A stretch of 64,000 nt of DNA from the NCBI RefSeq assembly GCF_006829085.1, contig NZ_BJTC01000009.1, positions 124,001-188,000 of the forward strand, read 5' to 3'. Origin of the DNA: Chryseobacterium sp. ON_d1 (GTDB lineage: Bacteria > Bacteroidota > Bacteroidia > Flavobacteriales > Weeksellaceae). Below are positions 54,236 through 61,849 of the stretch, piece after piece. Made by a program: the position numbers and the translations under genes. The notes beneath the pieces were generated by a model, which made no database searches, was not told the DNA's origin, and saw only the letters and a list, made by a program, of their open reading frames with translations. Numbering within the stretch: position 1 is the first letter of the stretch; each line of letters starts with the position of its first letter.

Positions 54236-54766
54236 TTATTTTTCAGCAAGTTTCTTCAGATCACCCAGACCCTGGCTAAACATTTTGTCCATATTACCGT
54301 TCATCAGAGGTTTCATAATCTTCATCATAGGCGTCAGCTCATTATCAATCATCCAGGTCACTCTGGTACCGCTTCCTTCACGAGCCATAACGAAATTGGC
54401 CTTCATATCTCCTTCAAAAGGTTTTATAAAGTGAAGTTTTGTAGCCATTTTCTGATTGGGAACCAGCTCCGTAATAGCCTGCTCTCCTTCTCCTACATTT
54501 TTATCTCCTTTCCAATGATAGGAATCCCCTACTTTATCCCCGTTTCCTGAATAGGTAATGACAATGTTTTTATCAGCCTTGGAAAAAGGATCCCACTGAT
54601 TGTATCCTTTTAATGTGCCTACATAAGGCCATATTTTATCCTGCGGTGCATTGATAACAACAGATTTTTCATAGTGGTAATCTTTACTGAAAGCCAGTAC
54701 AGCAATTACAGCATATATAAGAATCAGCACAATGATGATACCAATAATTTTTAAGAGTGTTTTCAT
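54236..54766 (-). CDS. Membrane-anchored SRPBCC domain protein
   Basis: A 176-residue protein with an N-terminal membrane helix (about 4-27, LLKIIGIIIVLILIYAVIAV) and a START/Bet v1-like SRPBCC domain (VVINAPQDKIWPYVGTLKGY). Such domains bind hydrophobic ligands. The ligand is unknown. A -7-like TAATTTTG (54818-54825) lies about 50 bp upstream of the ATG. It is a single gene with its own terminator. Confidence 0.88.
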   Translation of the reverse strand: MKTLLKIIGIIIVLILIYAVIAVLAFSKDYHYEKSVVINAPQDKIWPYVGTLKGYNQWDPFSKADKNIVITYSGNGDKVGDSYHWKGDKNVGEGEQAITELVPNQKMATKLHFIKPFEGDMKANFVMAREGSGTRVTWMIDNELTPMMKIMKPLMNGNMDKMFSQGLGDLKKLAEK

Positions 54767-54977
54767 AGTCTATATATTTAAGGTTATATTATTTAATGAT
54801 GATTTTAAATCTGTTCCCAAAATTAAATATTCACACATCACTCCTTCTTTCCATATGACAAGATTATTTAAAGATAAGGTATTTTTGTCATAACTTGTCA
54901 GTAAGGCATTATTTTTGAGCATTTCAGCTGTGATTCCCCGTGAATCATTAAATTTACTTTATAATAAAAATCGAAAA

Positions 54978-56996
54978 ATGAATATTTTAACAGAACAATT
55001 TAACACTCCATATCATTCGGCTCCGTTCAGTGACATTAAAAATGAAAATTATCTTCCGGCATTTAAAGAGCTGATCCAAAAATCTGAAGCAGAAATCGAT
55101 GCTATTGTCAACAATCCTGAAACACCCACTTTTGAAAATGTTATTGAAGCATTAGCCTATTCGGGGGAACAGCTGGATGTGGTTTCGAATATTTTTTTCA
55201 ATTTAAACTCAGCAGAAACAAGTGACGAGATTCAGCAGATCGCCCAGGAAGTTTCGCCGATCTTAACAGAATATTCTTCAAAAATATCTCAAAACGAAGC
55301 CCTTTTCAACAAAATCAAAAAAGTATATGATGAAAAGGAAAAATATAACCTCAATGAAGAGCAACAAATGCTTTTGAATGAAACCTACAAAGGGTTTGTA
55401 AGAAGCGGAGCTTTACTGAATGAGGAAGACAAAGAAAAATTAAAGAAAATCAGCATGGATCTTTCTTTAAAGTCTTTACAGTTTGGGCAGAATGTACTGG
55501 CTTCTACGAATGCTTATTTTAAACATATCACCAATAAAGAAGATCTTGCAGGAATCCCCGGGGCTATCATTGATCAGTATGCTGAGGAAGCTAAAGAAAG
55601 AGATCTTGAAGGCTGGGTAGTGACACTACAATATCCAAGCTATATCCCCTTCATGACCTATGCAGAAAACCGTGAACTGAGAAAGGAACTGGCGCTTGCC
55701 AACGGTAAAAAATCTTTTGATGGTGGTGAATTTGATAACCAGAACCTGATCAAGGAACTGCTTGATCTGAAACAGCAGAAAGCCGAGCTTTTAGGATATA
55801 AAAACTATGCTGACTACGTTTTGGAAGAAAGAATGGCTAAGTCTCCGGTAAAAGTTTTTGATTTTTTGAATGAGCTTTTAACCAAAGCAAAACCATATGC
55901 GGATAAAGAAATTGAAGAATTAAAGTCTTTAGCCAAAGCTGACGGAATCGAAGACATGCAAAGCTACGATCACGCCTACTATGCAGAAAAGCTTCGTAAG
56001 GCAAAATTTGATCTTAATGATGAAGAACTGAAGCCATATTTCCCGTTAAACCAGGTACAGGATGCCGTATTCGGACTGGCAGGAGAACTTTTTGGGCTGA
56101 CTTTCGAGGAAAGAAACGATATTCCGAAATACCACGAGGATGTAAAAGTATATGAAGTAAAAGAGAACGGAAATTATAAATCACTGTTATATGTTGATTA
56201 TTTCCCACGAAAAGGGAAAAGAGCCGGCGCATGGATGACCAGCTATAAAAATCAGTATAAGCAAAATGGTGAAAATTCGCGTCCGCATATCTCAATTGTC
56301 TGCAACTTCAGCAAACCGACAAAAGATACACCCAGCTTACTTACTTTCCAGGAGGTGACTACTCTATTCCACGAGTTTGGGCATGCACTTCACGGGATGA
56401 TGGCAGATACTCAATATCCTACGCTGTCAGGAACTTCTGTGAAATGGGACTTTGTAGAACTTCCATCACAGTTTCTGGAAAACTTCTGCTATGAGCCGGA
56501 ATTCTTAAAAACGTTTGCAAAACATTATAAGACCGGAGAAGTACTTCCAGACGAGAAGATTGAAAAAATCGAGCAGTCTAAAAACTTCATGGAAGGCTAC
56601 CAGACGCTAAGACAGCTAGGCTTTGGGTTTCTGGATATGAACTATCATACTAAAGTTAAAGAATTGGAAAATGAAAGCATTAAGGAGTTCGAAGATAAAT
56701 ACACCAAAGCAACAAGCCTTTATCCTTCTAATTCAGAAACAGCTATGAGTCCGAGTTTTTCACACATCTTCCAGGGAGGATATTCTGCAGGTTATTATTC
56801 TTACAAATGGGCGGAAGTTCTGGATGCTGATGCTTTCCAATATTTCAAGGAAAACGGAATCTTCAATCCTGAAATCGCAGCCAAATATAAAGTATTGCTT
56901 TCTTCAGGCGGAACCAAAGATCCAATGGAATTATATAAAGCGTTCAGAGGCAGTGAGCCCAAAGTGGAGAGTTTATTGAAAAGAGCGTTCGGGTAG
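54978..56996 (+). CDS. M3-family metallopeptidase (oligopeptidase A/Dcp-like)
   Basis: A 672-residue zinc peptidase. The zinc motif HEFGHALHG (HExxH) is at about 471-479 with the downstream glutamate in ELPSQFLENF. It degrades short peptides in the cytoplasm or periplasm; no signal peptide is seen after the chosen start. I start at ATG 54978 (MNILTEQFNTPYHSAPF), matching family N-termini, rather than the upstream frame extension at 54915. Members in Bacteroidetes are 670-700 residues long, so it is complete. Confidence 0.94.
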   Translation: MNILTEQFNTPYHSAPFSDIKNENYLPAFKELIQKSEAEIDAIVNNPETPTFENVIEALAYSGEQLDVVSNIFFNLNSAETSDEIQQIAQEVSPILTEYSSKISQNEALFNKIKKVYDEKEKYNLNEEQQMLLNETYKGFVRSGALLNEEDKEKLKKISMDLSLKSLQFGQNVLASTNAYFKHITNKEDLAGIPGAIIDQYAEEAKERDLEGWVVTLQYPSYIPFMTYAENRELRKELALANGKKSFDGGEFDNQNLIKELLDLKQQKAELLGYKNYADYVLEERMAKSPVKVFDFLNELLTKAKPYADKEIEELKSLAKADGIEDMQSYDHAYYAEKLRKAKFDLNDEELKPYFPLNQVQDAVFGLAGELFGLTFEERNDIPKYHEDVKVYEVKENGNYKSLLYVDYFPRKGKRAGAWMTSYKNQYKQNGENSRPHISIVCNFSKPTKDTPSLLTFQEVTTLFHEFGHALHGMMADTQYPTLSGTSVKWDFVELPSQFLENFCYEPEFLKTFAKHYKTGEVLPDEKIEKIEQSKNFMEGYQTLRQLGFGFLDMNYHTKVKELENESIKEFEDKYTKATSLYPSNSETAMSPSFSHIFQGGYSAGYYSYKWAEVLDADAFQYFKENGIFNPEIAAKYKVLLSSGGTKDPMELYKAFRGSEPKVESLLKRAFG

Positions 56997-57008
56997 AATA
57001 CAGGTTCA

Positions 57009-57425
57009 ATGATGACAGAAAAAATCAATAAGCTGGAAGTCATTTTTAATGATTCCTTAAAAACAGCTCTTATCAGTATTACTCCCGAAAAGATTGATGA
57101 AATACTTGATAACAGAGATTCAGCTGAGTTTTCAGAGGCATGGATGAAAGCCTATCACACCATTGAAGAAAAGTCTGCTGGTGAGGAAACGGAAGATAAA
57201 ATCAGTGATATCAGAAAGGAGATTTTTATATCAATCTTCAGAACTACAGGTTCTTCTGAGTTACCTGCTTATATTTCTGATGATTTTGGATTAATCTGCT
57301 CTTACTATATCCATCAGATTGAAAACAATTGGGTAACCAATTTATTTTTCACTTATCTTCATCATCAGATCCCTCATGGTGAGCTGATGAAAACGGATAA
57401 AACAATGGAAGAACTGATTCAGTAA
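57009..57425 (+). CDS. Protein of unknown function (138 aa)
   Basis: A 138-residue helical cytoplasmic protein (MMTEKINKLEVIFNDSLKTA). No family recognised. It lies 12 bp after the M3 peptidase gene and is probably co-transcribed with it. A strong palindromic terminator (57443-57470) follows. Two start codons, 57009 and 57012, are equally possible. Confidence 0.65.
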   Translation: MMTEKINKLEVIFNDSLKTALISITPEKIDEILDNRDSAEFSEAWMKAYHTIEEKSAGEETEDKISDIRKEIFISIFRTTGSSELPAYISDDFGLICSYYIHQIENNWVTNLFFTYLHHQIPHGELMKTDKTMEELIQ

Positions 57426-57442
57426 ATCAAAAAGATAAGTAC

Positions 57443-57470
57443 AAAAGAACAGCAATTGCTGTTCTTTTTT
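57443..57470. terminator. Palindromic bidirectional terminator
   Basis: AAAAGAACAGCAATTGCTGT continues to a 26-bp perfect palindrome, with T-tract on the plus strand. It lies 17 bp after the 138-aa gene stop. Confidence 0.9.
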
Positions 57471-57579
57471 GTTGATGATCATACATCCCATATCTTAAAA
57501 ATTGATAAATTAGTCGTTTGAGTAACCTTAACAAATCCAAGACTATATCAACAGTCAGCCAGAACAGAAACGCAATGAC

Positions 57580-57948
57580 ATGCAGGAACTCCACCGCATC
57601 ATCCTCGGACTTATGCCGAAGTGTCGGCTGTGGTTTCTTGATGGTAAAAACAGTGAAAATAAAACCGTTTCCAATCCCAATATCGGATATGGATTCTACA
57701 CCATACAATATACTGATGGAAAAACCAAAGATTTTTATCAGATCGGAATGAGTGCCAATACTTCCGGAATCTCAATATACATTATGAATATCAATGATAA
57801 AACCTATTTATCTCAAACTTATGGTGAAAAATTAGGTAAAGCCAGCGTAACCGGATATTGCATTAAATTCAAAGCGTTGAAAGATATCAACATTGAAATC
57901 CTGAAAGCGGCAATAAAGGATGATCTTAAACAATATATTTCCGAATAA
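57580..57948 (+). pseudogene. DUF1801 protein, N-terminus probably frameshifted
   Basis: The readable frame gives 122 residues of a DUF1801 protein (LDGKNSENKTVSNPNIGYGF, GISIYIMN). Codons upstream of the ATG, IQDYINSQPEQKRNDM, continue the expected family N-terminus, but the frame reaches TAA at 57529 without a start codon. The neighbouring frame begins with TTG 57518 (SNLNK). Adding one A in the AAA run at 57533-57535 would join the two as SNLNKIQDYINSQ. So either a one-base deletion broke the N-terminus or the sequence has an error there. The rest looks intact. Confidence 0.6.
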
Positions 57949-57958
57949 AAATATCTTT

Positions 57959-57966
57959 TAACTTTG
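57959..57966 (+). promoter_or_regulatory. -7 promoter element directly before the 436-aa gene
   Basis: TAACTTTG, an exact TAnnTTTG match, ends 6 bp before ATG 57972. The start of transcription would fall on or near the start codon. Confidence 0.45.
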
Positions 57967-57971
57967 TCTTT

Positions 57972-59282
57972 ATGACCATAATCACCCAGCTTTATACAAC
58001 CTTAGATGAACGCAGACGTCCAGAAGATGTTGCAGAAATGATCGTTGATGTTTTGAAAAGCGATCTGAAAATTCAGGAACATGCTATTTTAACTAAAGCA
58101 GCCAACCTTTCGCTGAATAAAAATTTCTATGGATATACCTCGATGCTGGAAACTTTTGGAACAGCCATCGGAGCAGGAAAGCAGATCAAAAAAGCGACTG
58201 AGATTTTTAAAATCAATGAAAAAGAAAATTCAGGGTATAACAATGTAGATGAAATTGAAGCTTTTCTAAAAGAAGTGTCCCCGATTATTCACAAAAATAT
58301 AGGACAAAATGATTTCAGAAGTGATCGCCTTAACAGAGATCTGAGGAAGTTGGCCGGACTGGATATTTCCAAGCGGAATTACAATAAAAAATGGAGATTG
58401 CTTAAACGGATTGAGATCAGACTCCAGAAATTTATTCAAGAATCAAAAAAAATTGAGTTTCAGAAAATGGCCAAGCACGGTCTTTCTCACACGATCAGTT
58501 TTGAAGATTTTTCCGGTGATCTGAATACAGCCTGCTTTATCGCTTACTTCAATGCGCGCAGCAATCTGAGAAGCACCTTTACCAATCAAAGCCAGGACAG
58601 ACCTTTCGATGAAATATGTGAGATGCTTTTCAGCCGATGCAAACAAAATCCGTCAGAAACAAACTGGTCAGCTATTTCCTATATCTATTCCTCTAAAGAA
58701 GTTTTACAGCATTTGACAGATGAACAGAAAGGGAATTTATTAGGAAGATGGACTGTTATTCTTGAAGAAATTTCAGAATTTCTGGAAACACTTTGGAATG
58801 AAAATGATATCTACCGGAAAACCATGGCTGTCAAAAAAGGGAATGATTCCACCACCTGGAATAATACCGCCGGAGCCTGGAATAAAGCCAGAGATAACTG
58901 GATGAATTTGATTTATGCCTTAGGGCTCGATTCTGTTCTTGATGATCTTTGCTTTGGGAAAGTGATGCGTCTGATGGCTGCTGATGTTATTGCATGGCAC
59001 TTGTCTTCCGGTGGTAAGATTGATCCCAACACAGAAGTATGGAATAATGTACCTTTGCCGTGGGAAGTTTTTCAGGAAAAAGTTTTCTGTAATAAGGAAA
59101 CCATTGTCAATGCTTGTAAAAAAGCTGGCTTAGATCCTGAAAAGTCAGGATGGATTGCACCCCGTACTCATGGAGTAAGCCCATTCAGGCCCACTCCTGA
59201 ACTGGTGCATGGTGTAACGGTTTCAAATCCTTTTTTAGCAAAGGTTTTAAAACAGAATAAATATTTTTCAGGAAAAATCTGA
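57972..59282 (+). CDS. Protein of unknown function (436 aa), upstream of two tRNA-like genes
   Basis: A 436-residue soluble, charged, largely helical protein (MTIITQLYTTLDERRRPEDV). I do not recognise a domain. There is no signal peptide or membrane segment. The C-terminal half is rich in tryptophan (WNNTAGAWNKARDNWMNLIY) and ends with a conserved-looking stretch (WIAPRTHGVSPFRPTPELVH). It sits 11 bp before the first tRNA-like gene with no terminator between. A -7 element lies 6 bp before the ATG, which suggests a leaderless mRNA that includes the tRNAs. Confidence 0.6.
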   Translation: MTIITQLYTTLDERRRPEDVAEMIVDVLKSDLKIQEHAILTKAANLSLNKNFYGYTSMLETFGTAIGAGKQIKKATEIFKINEKENSGYNNVDEIEAFLKEVSPIIHKNIGQNDFRSDRLNRDLRKLAGLDISKRNYNKKWRLLKRIEIRLQKFIQESKKIEFQKMAKHGLSHTISFEDFSGDLNTACFIAYFNARSNLRSTFTNQSQDRPFDEICEMLFSRCKQNPSETNWSAISYIYSSKEVLQHLTDEQKGNLLGRWTVILEEISEFLETLWNENDIYRKTMAVKKGNDSTTWNNTAGAWNKARDNWMNLIYALGLDSVLDDLCFGKVMRLMAADVIAWHLSSGGKIDPNTEVWNNVPLPWEVFQEKVFCNKETIVNACKKAGLDPEKSGWIAPRTHGVSPFRPTPELVHGVTVSNPFLAKVLKQNKYFSGKI

Positions 59283-59293
59283 AAAAAATAAAG

Positions 59294-59366
59294 GATAGGT
59301 TAGCTCAGTGGCAGAGCACCCGGCTCTTCACCCGGGTTGACGCAGGTTCGAGCCCTGCACCTATCC
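59294..59366 (+). tRNA. tRNA-like gene 1 with 8-nt anticodon loop
   Basis: Standard cloverleaf: acceptor GATAGGT/ACCTATC, T8 A9, D-stem GCTC/GAGC with loop AGTGGCA, anticodon stem CCCGG/CCGGG, T-stem GCAGG/CCTGC with loop TTCGAGC. The anticodon loop CTCTTCAC has eight bases, not seven. It could be read as a quadruplet CUUC, or as UUC (Glu) with an abnormal base 33. The acceptor pairs two further bases outside, including a G(-1):C73 pair. CCA is not encoded. Confidence 0.75.
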
Positions 59367-59371
59367 TGATA

Positions 59372-59444
59372 TCTGATATAGCTCAGTGGCAGAGCACCCG
59401 GCTCTTGGACCGGGAGGACACAGGTTCGAGCCCTGTTATCAGAC
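59372..59444 (+). tRNA. tRNA-like gene 2 with 8-nt anticodon loop
   Basis: Cloverleaf with acceptor TCTGATA/TATCAGA, same D-arm and anticodon stem as its neighbour, T-stem ACAGG/CCTGT and loop TTCGAGC. The anticodon loop CTCTTGGA has eight bases. It could be read as a quadruplet CUUG, or as UUG (Gln) with an abnormal base 33. The discriminator is C73 and CCA is not encoded. It starts 5 bp after the first gene, so the two are surely one transcript. Confidence 0.75.
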
Positions 59445-59538
59445 CTAATTAATACAACGAAAGATGGTAAATGAATGTTCTACCAGTAGAAATTTAATTG
59501 GTATAGCAAAGAAAACATCCATTCTCTAATTTTTAATA

Positions 59539-59922
59539 ATGAACAGGATAACACTAAGATTAGAAAACGTAAAAAAACTTCAGGCTAAAAGATGGGAAAA
59601 TGAAGATCACTGGGATGCTTTGAACGATCTGCTGGTCAGAGAGCTGGAAGAAATTCTTCTTATTGAGCCTGAAAATACTTCAGCTTTAATCAATATGGGT
59701 GCTGTTTATTCTGATATGGGTGAGAATGAAAAAGCTCTGGAGTACTTAAAGACGGCATTAAGTCTGGGTTCTAAAGACAAAAACCTGTTTATCAACCTTT
59801 CCATTGTGCTTGTTTATATGGGAAAACATCAGGAAGAGTATCTGGAATACCTTGAAGAAGCCGAGGATAAAACGGAAGATCCTCTTACTTTTAAAGCCTA
59901 TTTTGATCCTCAATCGCGTTAA
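59539..59922 (+). CDS. Small TPR protein
   Basis: A 127-residue protein with about two tetratricopeptide repeats (NTSALINMGAVYSDMGENEK, LEYLKTALSLGSKDKNLFIN). TPRs mediate protein-protein contacts. No other domain or signal sequence is present. It lies 94 bp after the second tRNA-like gene and before the Pmp3-like gene. The partner is unknown. Confidence 0.75.
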   Translation: MNRITLRLENVKKLQAKRWENEDHWDALNDLLVRELEEILLIEPENTSALINMGAVYSDMGENEKALEYLKTALSLGSKDKNLFINLSIVLVYMGKHQEEYLEYLEEAEDKTEDPLTFKAYFDPQSR

Positions 59923-59949
59923 AAAATCAGTTCAATTAAAACTTAAATC

Positions 59950-60150
59950 ATGTTACTGGCTATCTTACTTCCCTTCTTATCTTTTATTGTCCGTGGAAAA
60001 ATTTTTACAGGAATTATCTGTCTGATTTTACAGATCACTCTGATCGGCTGGCTCCCTGCCGCAATATGGGCTGTGCTTTCTTTACAAAATGAAAGAGCTG
60101 ATAAGCGAACCGACAAATTGATTAAAGCCATGAGGCAAAACAAAAAATAA
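59950..60150 (+). CDS. YqaE/Pmp3-like small membrane protein
   Basis: A 66-residue protein with two hydrophobic segments (about 2-15 and 17-45, FLSFIVRGKIFTGIICLILQ, WLPAAIWAVLSL). The RGKIFTGI and GWLP patterns are typical of the Pmp3/YqaE family, which affects membrane potential and salt tolerance in yeast and plants. The C-terminus is basic and cytoplasmic. It is 27 bp after the TPR gene and may be co-transcribed. Confidence 0.75.
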   Translation: MLLAILLPFLSFIVRGKIFTGIICLILQITLIGWLPAAIWAVLSLQNERADKRTDKLIKAMRQNKK

Positions 60151-60241
60151 CTTTTCAACACCTAAACTTCTGATTGTAAAATATTTACGCAATTTATTTT
60201 ATCATTTTTTAATTTCTGATTTGTAAATTTTTCAAAAAAAA

Positions 60242-60273
60242 TTTGCGAAACCGAAAAGTTGCGCATATATTTG
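60242..60273 (+). promoter_or_regulatory. Promoter of the arsR-SRPBCC operon
   Basis: TTTG (60242-60245), a 20-bp spacer and TATATTTG (60266-60273) match the consensus. The -7 lies 33 bp before ATG 60307. Confidence 0.65.
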
Positions 60274-60274
60274 C

Positions 60275-60286
60275 AACCATATGGTT
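60275..60286. promoter_or_regulatory. Candidate ArsR operator
   Basis: AACCATATGGTT, a perfect 12-bp palindrome just downstream of the -7 element. A second inverted pair GTTGC/GCAAC (60258-60277) spans that element. Position suggests autorepression. Confidence 0.5.
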
Positions 60287-60306
60287 TCATTTAAAAATCA
60301 TTGTTT

Positions 60307-60627
60307 ATGAGAAGAGATATTTTTCAGGCTATAGCTGATCCCACACGCCGGGCCATCATTGCGCTGATCGCTGTACAGGCAATGACACCCAATGCCATTG
60401 CAGAGCATTTTGACACCACAAGACAGGCTGTTTCAAAGCATCTGAAAATCCTGACGGAGTGCGAACTGGTAACTCAAAATCACCAGGGAAGAGAAATTTA
60501 TTACCTGTTAGAAATTGATAAAATGAAGGAAATAGATCATTGGCTGGAACAGTTCAGAAAGATCTGGGAAAGCCGTTTCGAGCAGCTTGACACTTTACTG
60601 GCAACACTTAAAAGCCAGCAGAAATAA
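60307..60627 (+). CDS. ArsR-family transcriptional regulator
   Basis: A 106-residue winged-helix regulator (ADPTRRAIIALIAVQAMTPN and the recognition helix TTRQAVSKHLKIL). It has no cysteine metal site. Such ArsR members often sit with SRPBCC genes, as here, and repress them and themselves. I start at ATG 60307 (MRRDIFQAIADPTRR), not at the TTG at 60301. A perfect palindrome overlaps the transcription start region. Confidence 0.92.
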   Translation: MRRDIFQAIADPTRRAIIALIAVQAMTPNAIAEHFDTTRQAVSKHLKILTECELVTQNHQGREIYYLLEIDKMKEIDHWLEQFRKIWESRFEQLDTLLATLKSQQK

Positions 60628-60695
60628 AATTTAACCCCATAAAAACCAAAGGTTTTTCAACATTTTAATCCAGAACAAACTATAAAAATACTATT

Positions 60696-61199
60696 ATGAA
60701 ACATCATCTTCAGTTCGATTTTCTTGCAGACAAGGAAAAGAACACCCTGACTATCAGACGTGAATTTATGGCCCGCCGACCACTGGTTTGGGACTGCTAT
60801 ACAAAGAGCGAACTTCTTGACCGCTGGTTTGCCCCGAAACCACTGACCACCAAAACAAAATCAATGGAATTCCGTGAAGGAGGACATTGGCATTATGCTA
60901 TGGTAGAACCCAATGGAACAGAGTATTGGGGCTGGGTAAGCTATCATAAGATCAATCCTATTGATTCCTATACTTCAAGCGATGCTTTCTGTAACGAAAA
61001 AGGAGAGATCAACACCACTCTTCCTCAGGCAGAATGGACGGTAACTTTCACAGATAAAAATGAAAATACTCTTGTAGAAACCATTGTGAGCTACCAATCT
61101 TTGACTGATCTGGAAACCATTATCGAAATGGGTATGGAGCAGGGAATGATAGCTACCCTGGAAAAACTTGACGAATTATTATTAACACTAAATCAATAA
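60696..61199 (+). CDS. SRPBCC/AHSA1-like protein
   Basis: A 167-residue protein of the Bet v1-like SRPBCC fold (EFMARRPLVWDCYTKSELLDRWFAP is the typical entry, cited here in part: TKSELLDRWFAPKPLTT). It probably binds a hydrophobic ligand. It is the second gene of the arsR operon and is followed 2 bp later by another SRPBCC gene. Function is unknown. Confidence 0.88.
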   Translation: MKHHLQFDFLADKEKNTLTIRREFMARRPLVWDCYTKSELLDRWFAPKPLTTKTKSMEFREGGHWHYAMVEPNGTEYWGWVSYHKINPIDSYTSSDAFCNEKGEINTTLPQAEWTVTFTDKNENTLVETIVSYQSLTDLETIIEMGMEQGMIATLEKLDELLLTLNQ

Positions 61200-61201
61200 A
61201 A

Positions 61202-61615
61202 ATGGGACACAAAATCACAGTCTCTGCGATCATCAATGCAGATGCACAAAAAGTATGGAACTATTACAACCAGCCGGAGCATATCATCCGGTGGAATTTC
61301 GCCGACCCTTCATGGCAGTGTCCTTCTGCTTCCAATGATATGAAAGTCGGAGGAAAATATGCCGCCAGAATGGAGGCAAAAGACGGAAGTTTCGGTTTTG
61401 ACTTTGAAGCGGTTTATAATGAAATAAATGAGGGTAAAAGCTTTACATATACTATGCCTGACGGAAGACAGGTACATGTTGACTTTAAAGAAAATAACGG
61501 ACAGACCCATGTGGATATAGCTTTCGACCCAGAAAACCAAAATCCTGAAGAAATGCAGAAAGGCGGCTGGCAGGCTATCCTTGATAATTTTAAAAAATAT
61601 GCGGAAGCTAATTAA
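61202..61615 (+). CDS. SRPBCC/AHSA1-like protein
   Basis: A 137-residue SRPBCC protein (INADAQKVWNYYNQPEHIIR, then NFADPSWQCPSASNDMKVGG). It follows the first SRPBCC gene by 2 bp, so the two are probably co-translated with arsR. ArsR/SRPBCC sets recur across bacteria. The ligand is unknown. Confidence 0.88.
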   Translation: MGHKITVSAIINADAQKVWNYYNQPEHIIRWNFADPSWQCPSASNDMKVGGKYAARMEAKDGSFGFDFEAVYNEINEGKSFTYTMPDGRQVHVDFKENNGQTHVDIAFDPENQNPEEMQKGGWQAILDNFKKYAEAN

Positions 61616-61627
61616 AAGTATTGCTAT

Positions 61628-61656
61628 AAAGCTGGATGTTTTACATTCAGCTTTTT
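61628..61656 (+). terminator. Intrinsic terminator of the arsR-SRPBCC operon
   Basis: AAAGCTGGATGT/ACATTCAGCTTT, a 12-bp stem with one G-T pair and a TTT loop, followed by TT and a T-rich tract. It lies 12 bp after the last stop. Confidence 0.85.
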
Positions 61657-61749
61657 CTTTTCAGGTATCAGGAATCTCTGAACTCTGATATTGTTGTTGT
61701 AAATTTACATTTCAAAGCCTGAAATATCTGAGTTGAATATCAGAAAGAA

Positions 61750-61792
61750 CATTTATCCATGTCAGGGTTTAAAACCTTGACATGGATAAATG
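61750..61792. repeat. 43-bp palindromic element
   Basis: CATTTATCCATGTCAGGGTT is matched by its inverted copy ending at 61792, with a single G-T change across 21 base pairs. No T-tract follows. It lies between the arsR-SRPBCC operon and the methyltransferase gene. Confidence 0.85.
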
Positions 61793-61849
61793 ATAAGCTA
61801 AATAAAAAGTCAAAATGACTTTAATTAAGAACCACAATTTTTTGAAGTT

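Noticed and set aside
59280..59460. tRNA-associated integration site of a genomic island
   Set aside because: No integrase, no duplicated tRNA 3' end downstream and ordinary genes on both sides.
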